Of a DNA stretch of 64,000 nucleotides, positions 1-9,454 are shown piece after piece. The DNA is from Armigeres subalbatus. Taxonomy: Eukaryota; Arthropoda; Insecta; Diptera; Culicidae. A program made the translations under genes and the position numbers. The stretch covers positions 163,024,452 to 163,088,451 of the forward strand of contig NC_085140.1 in NCBI RefSeq assembly GCF_024139115.2. The letters are read 5' to 3'. Below the pieces are notes generated by a model. That model made no database searches, was not told the DNA's origin, and worked only from the letters and a program-made list of their open reading frames with translations. Every line of letters begins with the position of its first letter. Within the stretch, counting starts at the first letter, position 1.

Positions 1-102
1 CGCATCTACCGCAGTGCGAATATTGAATCCGACCACTACCTCGTTGCATTATGCCTGCGCTCAAAACCTTCGACGGTGTATAACACGCTTCTGAATATTT
101 TT
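1..102 (+). pseudogene. LINE endonuclease fragment (RTE-like)
   Basis: Frame 1 reads RIYRSANIESDHYLVALCLR from the first base. The SDHYLV stretch is the conserved SDH motif at the end of an apurinic-type (EEP) endonuclease domain of a non-LTR retrotransposon. The fragment is cut by the window edge and ends where the foldback element begins (about 105). Similar fragments of this type occur at 13593-13740 and 15180-15298. Confidence 0.7.
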
Positions 103-939
103 GCCTAGTAACGTACCGACAGGGTACCGGGTACCCACGTTTTGGTATGACCATAACTTCGTCAGTTTTCAACCGATTTGGACGACTCGTTTGCTATGAA
201 TTAAGAAATTCATCCTCTATCCGTTCCATGTCACATAGGACCGATCCGGATTACCTGGTTACCGGAGTTCCGGATTTGCTAGACCATGTCTCAAAAATGG
301 AGAAGTTGATCTTATAGAATCCAAATGATGATTTCTTGTACCCTGAGCTACCAGTTTCGCAGAAAATTCGAGGGTTATGACTTCCCAACGTATTAGGACC
401 ACGTGATCATATGGACTCGGAACGGACATCCCGGAATAGGTTCCCGTGGGCCCTATAGTGGCCGCAAATTCATTCCTGGCAATATGGGTATCAAAATTCT
501 TGAAATTGTTTCGGGAACATGTTATTCATATAGTTGAAACCATAGGATGGATATGAACCGGAACGGTCATTCTGGAACAGGTTACCAGGGGCCCGTAGTG
601 GCCACAAACTCATTTAGAAGAAACCCTGGCAATATGGGTATCAAAATTCTAGGAATTGTTCCGGGAACATGTTTTCCATGTAGTTGAGACCATAAGATGG
701 ATATGAACCGGAACGGTCATTCTGGAACAGGTTCCCGGAGGGCCCGAAAGGCCCGTAGTGGCCAAAAACTCATTTAGAATAAACTTTGGTAATATGGGTT
801 AGACCCTGCTGCGCCGCCGCGCCATATACCGCCGCCGCCGGTGGTTTTACTCACGCCGCCGCCGCCGACAATTTTGGGTCGGCGCGCCGCCGATCTTAAT
901 TTTGCCACGCCGATGACTAATCGCAATAAAAAAAATCAA

Positions 940-1075
940 TTAACCTAAGTCGAGTCGAGTAAAGTACAAACTAAAGATGGCCTTACAGTTGAAGACGAAA
1001 TACGTATCTATAAAGCAATACAACGTGGTGGAGTTTATTGGAATAGTACTAATCTCGTCTTATGATAGTTCATAA
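940..1075 (-). repeat. Partial copy of the TACGTATTTCGACCTCAAC hairpin family
   Basis: Contains GATGGCCTTACAGTTGAAGA, GAAATACGTATCTATAAAGC, GGTGGAGTTTATTGGAATAG and CTCGTCTTATGA in the order found in the right half of the palindrome at 25295-25523. It is a diverged half copy. Confidence 0.7.
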
Positions 1076-1309
1076 ATGGTGAAAAGGTGGAAATCGTCAG
1101 AATTCAATTTCAACTCTACCTTACGAAATGATGTCTCTAAGTCAGTGTGGTGAAATACATTGTCTGGATTAATAAATATGTTGGTTGATAAGTTTATGAG
1201 TTTGCATTAGGCTTCATCTAGTGGATTTCTTGTACCAAGTAGAATAACACATACAATGTTTAACTGATCTTTGGAATTCTTCTAAGCCAAGCCTTTGGCA
1301 TTCAGTCGA

Positions 1310-1890
1310 GCACCTAAACCTGTACGTGACTTTAGAAATTCTTTTTTCTCCGAAATTTCCTTCAGAATTTACATTACGAAATTCTTCAGAACATAATTTA
1401 CGCTAGCTAGAAATTCGTTCCAAGACTCCTTAAGGAATTCCTCTAGAAATTCTATACTGAATTTCTTCGAAATCAACAAACACTTTTTTTAAGCAATGCC
1501 TTCGGATTTTTTTTTTGAGAATTACTTCGGAAATTTCTCCTATTATTTTTTTTTTGGTAATTATTCCATGAATTCCTTAAATTATTTCTTCTAGACATTA
1601 CATAGAAGATTTCTTAGAACTTTTCAATGAACTTCTTCGAAACTTCTACCAGAAATTTCTTTAAAACATTCTTCGGGAATCCTTCCAGAACTTCCTGCAG
1701 GAATTCCTCCTAAAATGCTTTCACGAGTTCATTCCGAAATTCTTTTAGTAATACCTTGGTAATTTTTCAGTGTTTAATGCTTATATTTTTATTTTACTCT
1801 TTCGAAAATTCAATTAGTAACTACATCGAAAACTATTTCATTCTCTTATTATTTTTCAAAGGATTTTTGGAAAGAAATTCCAAAAGAACT
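1310..1890. repeat. Degenerate AATTCC/GAAATTCTTC array
   Basis: Runs of imperfect 9-12-base words such as GAAATTCTTC, GGAATTCCTC and CTTCAGAATT fill this stretch with no stable longer period. Similar arrays lie at 2200-3290, 5010-5640, 21160-22080 and 32920-35115. Open frames in them are compositional. Confidence 0.7.
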
Positions 1891-1902
1891 ATAGGGTGGC
1901 TA

Positions 1903-2191
1903 TAGGGTGGCTCAAATTAGTATGGGAGAAACTTTTTTCATTTTTTTTATGGGCCGTATCATACTTCTTGATCGTAAATTGTGCCGTCCAACTGCAAATC
2001 ACTGTTTTTCGATGTTTCTGCATACATTTTACCATATATCATTTACCATATAAACTTCCAAGGATTTTAGCACCGCCCAAACGTTGACCGATTTGGCTGG
2101 AAATTTTGTCCAGAGCATCAGGGCATCAAATAGAACCGAATAAGAGGGCGGCCCATCAAAAATTTGAAAAGTGTTTTTTGAGCCACCCCTA
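1903..2191. repeat. MITE, TAGGGTGGCTCAAA termini
   Basis: Begins TAGGGTGGCTCAAA and ends TTTTTTGAGCCACCCCTA, an imperfect terminal inverted repeat of about 15 bases around a 290-bp AT-rich body. It sits between two blocks of AATTCC array, so it probably inserted into one array. No coding capacity. Confidence 0.65.
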
Positions 2192-2199
2192 GTGTAGGA

Positions 2200-3290
2200 G
2201 TTTCCAAATTAATTTTCGAAGGCATTTATACAAGAAAGCCTGAATTGATTTTCAAAAATAATTTCCGTTGGAACTGCTAAAAAAGTTTTGGAGGTATTTC
2301 TAAAAGACTTCCCCAAAGAATCCCTAAAGGAATTTCCAGAGAAATCCATAAAGGAATGTCTGAATGTATTTTTGAAGGAATTTATGAATAAATTCCTAAC
2401 AGAATTTCAGAGGAAATGCCTTCTGGTATGTCTGAAATAATTCCTAGATAAATCCAGGAATTCCTTTGGAATGTTTCTAAGAAATCGATTAGCAGTTTCC
2501 CTCGGAATTTGCCTCTGGGAGTCCTACAAAAACTCATCCGGAAACGAATTCCAGAAAGTCTTTCGGATTTTTTTCGGATATTCCTTGGAATTTCCCTCAG
2601 GAATTAGTTCGGAAATTCATCCACGCATTCTTTCAGAAATTTGTTAAGGAAAACCTTGGGAAAATCGTATCTCAACTATTATCCGAAAATTTCAAAATTC
2701 TTCTAAGGACTCTTTTGGTATACCTTGCAAAGTTCTAGGATAAAATTTCCTTAAGAATTCTTGAACAAGTTCCAGAAAGAATATCCAAGAAACTCCTGAA
2801 AGATTTTTCAAAGTAACTCCTGAATGAACTTCTGATTTTCTAAAAAATCTCCGCAAGTTCCTTTGGACATTCCGTCAAGATTTCGTTCAGGAACACGGAT
2901 ATACCTTCTGAAAATCCTTCACAAACTCTGTTTGAAATATCTACGAAAAATGTTTGAGGAGTTCCTTAGGAAATTGTTTCAGAATTCCTCCAAAAACTCT
3001 CTTAAAACTCCTACAGAAATTCAATTACGAATTACTTTGGAAATTTCATCAAGTTTTGAAAATTTGCTTAAGAATTTCTTCGAAAATTAATTGAGAAATT
3101 CCAGCGAAAGATACTTTTTGGATTTTTTTTTAATTTCCTCTAGGGGTTCCTTAGCATCAAGACATTTTTTCTGAAATTACCTTAGGGATTCTTTCAAATA
3201 TACCTTAGGCAATTTCTGAAGATTTTTTTCCGGATAATCCTTTGAAAATTCCTCCAGTAAATTCTTTGGTTACTTTAGGAAGCTACCTAC
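2200..3290. repeat. Degenerate AATTCC array
   Basis: About 1.1 kb of imperfect GGAATTTCC/AATTCCTTCAG words. Nothing else recognisable. Confidence 0.7.
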
Positions 3291-3317
3291 AGACACTGAC
3301 AAAACTACCTCTGTAAA

Positions 3318-4612
3318 GGGGAAGGGTCGTTTGGCCGAAACCCATTCAGCCGAAAGCCATTTGGCCGAATTCCACTTGGCCGAACAAACCATTAGGCCGA
3401 AACCAATCTGGCCGAAAGGGTCATTTGGCCGAAAGGGTCATTTTGCCGAAAGGGTCATTTGGCCTAAAGAGTCATTCGGCCGGAAGGGTCTTTTTGACCG
3501 AAAGGGTTATTTGGCCGAAAAGGACATTTGGTTGAATAAGACCGAATTGACCGAATAGGTCATTTGAAAAGTGAAAAATTAGGAATGAGAAGAGAGACGT
3601 CCAATTCTCATTCCTCATTGCTCACTTCTCACTGTAAAAAGTGGGAAGCGTGAAATGAGTAGTGAGACGTCTCTTTACCCACTTCGGACTATTCACTTTT
3701 CACAATGTGAAAAGAGAAATGAGGAGTGAGAAGTGAGACGTCTCACATCTCACTATGAAAATTAGAAGCGCGAAGTGAGCAGTGAGACGTCTCTCGCGCT
3801 TCTCAATTTCTACAGTGAGAAGAGAAAATGAAAAGAGTGAGACATCTCACTACTCACTTTTATTTCTCACTGTTCCCTGTAAACAGTGAGAATTGAGACG
3901 TCTCCTTTTCACTCCTCATTTACCACTTATCGTTGTAAAAATGAGAAGCATGAAATGAATAGTTAGATGTCTCATTACCCACTTCGTCCAACTCACTTTT
4001 CATTAATAAAGAGAAAAGTGAGACGTCTCACTTCTTACTCTTTATTTATATCTTCTCATTGTAGAAAGTGGGACGTGAGATGACTCACTTCCCATTTCTC
4101 ATTTCTCACTGTGAAAAGTAATTAGTGCGAAATGGGTAGTGAGACGTCTTACTACTCACCTCATGCTTCTCACTTTTTACAGTAAGAAGTAAGAAATAAG
4201 GAATGAGAATTGAGACGTCTCTCTTCTCATTCCTAATTTCTCACTTTTCAAATAACCTATTCGGCCAACTGACCTATTAGGCCAAATATCTTATTCGGCC
4301 AAATGTCCTTTTCAATAAATGACCCTTTCGGTCAAATGACCCCATCAGCCAAATAACCCTTTCGGCCTAAAGACCCGTTTGGCCAAATTACCCTTTGACC
4401 AAATGACCCTTTGGCCAAATTACCCTTTCGGCCAAACAACCTTTTTGACCAAATGACCCTTTCGCCCGAACGACCCTTTCGGCCAAATTACCATTTCTGC
4501 CAAATGACCCTTTCAGGCAATCGACCCTTTCGGCCAAATGACTTTCGGTCTAATGGTCTGTTCGGCAAAATGGTACATTCGGCCAAACATCTTTCAGCCA
4601 AATGACATTGGC
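3318..4612. mobile_element. Foldback element with GGCCGAA-type tandem ends
   Basis: The left end (3318-3570) is a tandem of about 22-base units of the form TTTGGCCGAAAGGGTCA; the right end (4250-4612) is the same family inverted. Inside them 3570-3605 is the inverse of about 4205-4260 (shared AGGAATGAGAAGAGAGACGTC). The core (3590-4240) repeats the palindrome GAGACGTCTC, exact or with one change, every 50-130 bases between GTGAGAAGTGAG/CTCACTTCTCAC blocks. The whole 1.3 kb can therefore fold on itself and also into many small hairpins. No coding capacity. Confidence 0.75.
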
Positions 4613-5004
4613 AAAAAGATGCAGTGTTTGAGCAGGAAATACTACAGGAAATACACGGTGGAGAATAGTAAATGGCGCAGACGAAAGAATGAATCACGAT
4701 TGTACCAAGTTTATAAAAATGCAGACAAAGGCAGGCAGGCTGATAAATTATGGCAGACTGCGGTGGGCTGAACATGTACTGTGTTTGCTGGAAGAGAGAC
4801 CAGCAAAATACCTTCCAAGAGCCTGGAAGAGGACGTTGGCTCCGGGGTAGACCCCGCACTCAGTGGCTGTGCGCAATCGAGAAAGATGCTCGTGCAGCCG
4901 GTGTGCAGGGTAACTGGCGACTGGGGGCCCAAAAACGAGCAACCTGGAATAGGAAATTAAATTCGGTTTTCCTCCGGACAACACGGAGTGTACGACCATC
5001 ATAG
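4613..5004 (+). pseudogene. LINE C-terminal fragment, frameshifted
   Basis: Reads GRLRWAEHVLCLLEERPAKY from about 4751 and, after a frameshift near 4836, GRWLRGRPRTQWLCAIEKDA to about 4960. RLRWAGHV...RRGRPRTRW is the usual tail of the reverse-transcriptase ORF of a group of insect LINEs. An upstream stop (4849) and mixed frames show decay. It abuts the right end of the foldback. Similar tails are at 50203-50587 and 57344-57724. Confidence 0.65.
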
Positions 5005-5009
5005 GTATA

Positions 5010-5640
5010 GGTAAATTTAGAATGAAATTTTTGGACATTTTCCTCAGGAATTTCTTCACGACATTCTCCATTTCTTTTGATTTTTTTAGGATCCCTTCAG
5101 ATATTCATTCAACGCTCCTTTAAAAATTTATTGGGAAATTTATTTGAAATTCTGTTAGGACTTTAAAAATATCTGTGAGGATTTCTTCGAAATTTTCCTG
5201 AAGGGTTCCTACTGATTTTTCTTTGAGAATTCCTTCAGTTCTCACATTTTTTTCGGAAATTTCTTCAAAAATGTTGCCGGATTGCCTTCAAAAACTTTAT
5301 CCGACATTACTTCAGGAAATCGTTTTGAAATTCCATTGGAAAACTCTTTCAGGAATTCCATCGGAAATTAGTTCATTGTTGAATAAATTTCCGAATTAAT
5401 TACTGCAGGATAAGCTCTACTAAAGGAATTTCTCAAAGAGAACGTGAATGGATAGAACACCTATACAAATTTCTGTAGGAATTCTCATAGAATTTTACGA
5501 AGGAATTCCTTATGAACTTTACTAAGAAATGTCTGTAGAAATTTCCTAAAAAAAATCTAGTTTCCTCCGGAAATTCCTTCAGGGACTACACCAAGAACTT
5601 TTTTGGCATATTTAACCAAATTTCAGGAAAAAATTTAAAT
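5010..5640. repeat. Degenerate AATTCC array
   Basis: Imperfect AATTTCTTC/GGAATTCC words again, inside the hAT-like element; its relation to the arrays left of the foldback suggests that foldback plus LINE scrap interrupted one array. Confidence 0.6.
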
Positions 5641-6051
5641 TTGGTTGGTCATCCCCAGTCTTACTCAGCTAGTATTTATTTTTATTTATGTTGATCATAA
5701 CATTTTAACATAAATAACATTTTGAAATCAGGTATTGATTAGTGTCGCCGACAATTGACTATTTTGAATGTGCTGCTTGATGATCGGCAAACGTAGAATA
5801 TTGCAATTTTAATCCACTGAAGTTGATTTGTATACGGGCGATTCCTGTCGTGTGAATCAAAACCGCATGAATCCAAAAACCCGCATTAAAATTGATTTTT
5901 CCAGTCATTGATTTTTTCATCCACGCCGGTTCACGCCGCCGCCGCCGCCGCCGATGAAAGTCAACGGCGCGCCGCCGTGACGCCGCCGCCGCCGGGGCAA
6001 AAGTGACCACCACGCCGCCGCCGCCGATGATGTGACCGGCGCACAGGTCTA

Positions 6052-6960
6052 ATATGGGTATCAAAATTCTTGGAATTGTTCCGGAAATATAATTTCCATG
6101 TAGTTGAGACCATAGGATGGATATGAACCGGAACGGTCATTTTGGAACAGGTTCCTGGAGGGTCCGTAGGGGCCAAAAACTCATTTAGAATGAAACCTGG
6201 CAATATGGGTATCAAAATTCTTGAATTTTTCCGGAGACATGTTATTCATGTAGTTCAGACCATAGGATGGATATGAACCGGAACGGTCATTCTATAACAG
6301 GTTCCCGGAGGGCCCGTAGGGGCCAAAAACTCATTTAGAATAAACCCTGGCAATATGGGTATCAAAATTTTTGGAATTGTTCCGGAGACATGTTATTCAT
6401 GTAGTTCAGACCATAGGATGGATATGAACCGGAACGGTCATTCTATAACAGGTTCCCGGAGGAAAGGGCCTAAAGTGATCATTAATTCATTTGGTAGAAT
6501 CCCTGGCAATATGTGTATCAAAATTTTTGGAATTGTTCCGGAAACATGTTTTCCATGTACTTGAGACCGTAGATTGGATATGACCCGGAACGGTCATTCT
6601 GGAACAGGTTCCCGGAGGGCCTACAGTGACCATAAATTCATTTGGGAGAATCCCTGGCAATATGGGTATCAAAATTCTTGGAATTGTTCCGGGAACACGT
6701 GTCCATGTAGTCGAGACCATAGGATGGATACCAACCGGAAGAGTCATTCTGGAACAGGTTCCCGGAAGGCCAGCAGGGGCCAAAACTCATTTAGAATAAA
6801 CCCTGGGTATTTAAAATAAACCTATGGGTATCAAAATTCTTGGATTTTTTCCTGAAATATGTTATTCATAAAGTTGAAACCATAGGATGGATATCAACCA
6901 GAACAGTCATGCTAGAACAAGTTCCCGAAAGGCCTTTAGTGGCCACAAACGCATTTATCT
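6052..6960 (+). repeat. Tandem array, about 150-bp unit (left-arm orientation)
   Basis: About six copies of the same family as the array at 7.2-8.3 kb but in the opposite orientation and more diverged. Each has AATATGGGTATCAAAATTC, GGATGGATATGAACCGGAAC and GGAACAGGTTCCCGGAGG. The first copy begins with the right-hand target duplication of the nested hAT-like element. Confidence 0.85.
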
Positions 6961-7209
6961 ACCTCCGACTTTATCACATTTTCGACCTGATTTCATCACG
7001 TTCCGCTTTTGTCACGTTTTGACCCATTTTGCATCCATATTTTATTTTGAAAATTTCAGTCGTTCTTTTTATTTTAGTAAATTATTCAGCAAACACCAAT
7101 GATACTTACAGCGTCTGTGGTTCATGATAAATCATTTTTGAGTACCTGTCAAGAATTTTTAAGTCTTTTTGACAAGAAATAACGGGAAAAAAAGAGCAAG
7201 TGTTTCTTC

Positions 7210-8330
7210 TAAATGAGGGTCCCCTCGAAACCTGTGTGAGAATGACCGGTCCATTATCAAACCATCTTATGGCCTAATAACTCAAAAGATCATGCTTCCT
7301 GATCAATTTCATGAATTTTGATACCCACATTGCCAGGGTTTCTTCAAAATGAGATTGTGGCCACTTTAGGCCCCACGGGAACCTGTTCCAGGATGACCGG
7401 TCCGTTGTCAAACCACCCAATGGTCCAATTACTTATCAGATCATGCTTCCGAGACAATTTCATGAATTTTGATACCCACATTGCCAGGGTTTCTTCAAAA
7501 TGAGATTGTGGCCACTTTAGGCCCCACGGGAACCTGTTCCAGGATGACCGGTCCGTTGTCAAACCACCCAATGATTCAATAACTTATCAGACCATGCTTC
7601 CAAAACAATTTCCTGACTTTTGGTCCCCCTATTGCCCGGGTTTCTTCAGAATCAGTTTGTGGCCACTTTCGGCCTCACGGGAATCTATTCCAGGATGACC
7701 GGTCCGTTGTCAAACCATCGAATGATCCAATTACTTATCAGATCATGCTTCCGAAACAATTTCATGAATTTTGGTACCCATATTGCCCGAGTTTCTTCAG
7801 AATGAGTTTGTGGCCACTTTAGACCCCACAGGAACCTGTTCCAGGATGACCGTTTCTTTGTCAAACCATCCTATGGTCCAATTAGTTATCGGATCATGCT
7901 TCCGATACAATTTCATGAATTTTGATACCCATATTGCCAGGGTTTCTTCTAAATGAGTATGTGGCCACTTTAGGCCCCACGGGAACCTGTTCCAGGGTGA
8001 CCGGTCCATTGTCAAACCATCCAATGGTCCAATTACTTATCAGATCATGCTTCCGAAACAATTTCATGAATTTTGATACCCATATTGCCAGGGTTTCTTC
8101 AGAATGAGTTTGTGGCCACTTTAGGCCCCACGGGAACCTGTTTTAGGATGACCGGTCCGTTGTCAATCCATCCTATGGTCCAATTACTTATCGGATCATG
8201 CTTCCGAAACAATTTCATGAATTTTGATACCCATATTGCCAGGGTTTCTTCAGAATGAGTTTGTGGCCACTTTAGGCCTGACGGGAACCTGTTTCCGGAA
8301 TACCCGTTCAGGATTAATTCATAAAATGGT
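7210..8330 (-). repeat. Tandem array, 151-bp unit (right arm of foldback)
   Basis: Seven or more copies of a 151-bp unit, each with TTTGATACCCATATTGCC then GGGTTTCTTC, GTGGCCACTTTAGG and GACCGGTCC. Spacing is exactly 151 bp from 7318 to 8224, which suggests recent homogenisation. Because 151 is not a multiple of three, each unit re-opens the same roughly 61-codon frame in the next phase; these frames are artefacts of the repeat. Confidence 0.9.
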
Positions 8331-8756
8331 CCTGTAACGTAGTTAAGTTATATTCTTTAAATTTCCAACGAAGTTTATTAGTCATCACGCAAGAAATCTT
8401 CATTTGGTTGAATATATATCTTCAATTCACACATACTTTGGGGCTTGGCTCAGTTAATCCGGAATTCCGGTTAACAGGTGATCCGAATCGGTTCTCTGTA
8501 ACATGTATCGAATAGCGGGTAAGTTCCTGCATCCGTAGCAACCAAAATCGTCAAAATCGGTGAAAACTGACAATGTTATGATCATTTTAAGTCCGTGGGT
8601 ACCCAGGTACCCTGTTGGTAACGTAAAGGGTGTTTTTTGTCGGTAACAAAAGGGTTAAGGATACCCTCTAGTGCTTCCGATTATTCTTGGGCAATGGACA
8701 TTCAAAATTTCACAAATATTTTTGAAATGAATAATAAAGATCAATAATCAACTTAC

Positions 8757-9273
8757 CGATTCTAACTCTTCCAACACGGCCTGCATGATTGGACACATCA
8801 TGGCAACCGCTGCCGTGTTCGAGATCCACATCGACACGAACATGGTTACCGCAGTCAGTCCGAAGTTCAGCCTCCTCTGACTGCAGCCAATCAGGGAGAT
8901 GACTTTAAGCGCCACACGTTTGTGCAGATTGCAATACTCAACAGCCAGCGCAATGATGATACCGCCGATGAACATCAGCATGGTCTCCCTCATGTACATC
9001 ATGCAGGTCCTGTCGGTATCCAGCACTCCCAGCAGTGGGAACAGCACCATCGGCAGCATCGATGTGATGGGCAGCGGGATCGCCTCCGTAACCCAATACA
9101 TCGTCATGATCAGCACCACGTACATACATCGGTAGGCGGGGGACGTGTCTATCGTGAAAACTCCCGCCGCAATGAAGGGAGCCAAAAATACTACCAACGC
9201 CCGCCAGTACACGGTTGAGAATTTTACTATCCTATACAAGCATCCCACTCGGGGACCCACCACTTGTGGTGGC
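8757..9273 (-). CDS. SLC13/DASS (Indy-like) carboxylate transporter, coding exon 2 (partial gene)
   Basis: This 517-base exon encodes the N-terminal part of a sodium-coupled di/tricarboxylate transporter of the SLC13 (DASS, Indy) family, which in insects takes up citrate and succinate at the plasma membrane. Seen: TGCAG acceptor just before 9273, GTAAGT donor from 8756 (phase 0). Joined to the exon at 9333-9373 it gives 186 residues. Hydrophobic segments lie at about residues 36-55, 60-80, 81-100, 108-130 and 148-172. The family signature TEAIPLPITSMLP follows the second segment, and WISNTAAVAM holds the SNT motif that contributes to the first sodium site. Family members run about 550-600 residues, so roughly two thirds is missing; those exons must lie left of the window, beyond an intron longer than 8.7 kb filled with foldback DNA. 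No stop or frameshift is present in the exon. Which of the several mosquito Indy paralogues this is cannot be told. Confidence 0.93.
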
Positions 9274-9332
9274 CTGCAGAAATTGAAACAATTAAAACAA
9301 ATTATTTTTCTCAATTAGTCCGATCTACTTAC

Positions 9333-9373
9333 ATGGCAATTGCCTCATCGACGCCGTTTTGTTTCGACGTCAT
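9333..9373 (-). CDS. SLC13/DASS transporter, first coding exon
   Basis: Short first coding exon encoding MTSKQNGVDEAIA plus two bases (AT) of a split codon. The GTAAGT donor starts at 9332, and the first base of the next exon completes ATG (Met), so the join reads AIAM-PPQVVGPRVG with the frame kept. The intron between the two exons is only 59 bases (9274-9332). The predicted N-terminus is hydrophilic and cytoplasmic, as expected ahead of the first membrane helix. An ATG also opens the unspliced reading frame at 9314, but it lies in the intron. The start codon at 9373 has an A at -3. Confidence 0.85.
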
Positions 9374-9454
9374 GTTGATTAAGAATCCGCGCAACTACGC
9401 CAACTGCCGAATTAACAACTCTGCCGGTTGCGGCGCATCCAATCAGCTGACTTT
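9374..9454 (-). other. 5' UTR part of the SLC13 exon, with upstream splice acceptor
   Basis: On the minus strand a pyrimidine-rich tract (TTTTTCTGTGTTCTCA) followed by TTTGCAG ends at 9455, a good 3' splice site. The exon therefore probably starts at 9454 and carries 81 bases of leader before the ATG at 9373. At least one further non-coding 5' exon should lie at higher coordinates; I could not identify it. The leader holds a short upstream ORF. Confidence 0.6.
9412..9438 (-). promoter_or_regulatory. Upstream ORF in the SLC13 leader (8 codons)
   Basis: ATG at 9438 opens an eight-codon frame (MRRNRQSC) ending in TAA at 9412, 38 bases before the main start and in another frame. Such uORFs often lower translation of the main frame; whether this one does is inference. 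Confidence 0.4.

Larger units (their letters stand above)
800..6051. mobile_element. 5252-bp hAT-like non-autonomous element with CGCCGCCG-rich ends
   Basis: The element starts TAGACC and ends GGTCTA and is flanked by a perfect 8-bp direct repeat ATATGGGT (792-799 and 6052-6059); removing it with one repeat copy restores an intact 150-bp unit. An 8-bp duplication with short terminal inverted repeats is typical of the hAT superfamily (P-type elements also give 8 bp). Subterminal regions (about 823-905 and 5925-6045) are rich in CGCCGCCG and inverted with respect to each other. No transposase is readable inside; the interior is MITE copies, AATTCC-type arrays, a foldback and a LINE scrap. A related end (TAGATGTGTGCGCCGCC) sits at 37988. 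Confidence 0.75.
105..8660. mobile_element. Large foldback element with 150/151-bp tandem units in inverted arms (interrupted)
   Basis: Both ends carry the same sequence in opposite orientation: the block from about 108 to 270 matches the reverse complement of about 8460-8630, sharing GGGTACC...GGGTACCCACG and the stretch around CCGGATTACCTG. Inside each end are tandem units of about 150 bp. Plus-oriented units start at about 481, 631 and 791, then (after the nested insertion) at 6052, 6202, 6352, 6508, 6659 and about 6820. Minus-oriented units recur at 7318, 7469, 7620, 7771, 7922, 8073 and 8224, exactly 151 bp apart. Without the nested element (800-6051) it is about 3.3 kb. No transposase frame was seen. 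The design resembles Drosophila FB or Galileo elements; that relationship is only structural. Exact ends and target duplication are unresolved. Confidence 0.7.

Noticed and set aside
7318..8258. A row of 61-codon plus-strand frames, each starting near MIPILPGFLQNEFVATLG
   Set aside because: They repeat every 151 bases because the DNA unit repeats; no separate gene evidence and the antisense strand is equally open.
480..8330. CRISPR-like array because of regular repeat spacing
   Set aside because: The repeats are contiguous 150-bp units without spacers, in a eukaryotic genome.
8748..9314. 188-codon frame starting MRKIICFNCFNFCR as a single-exon transporter
   Set aside because: Its first 13 or so residues lie in the intron before the TGCAG acceptor and its last two in the next intron; the spliced model keeps the frame.
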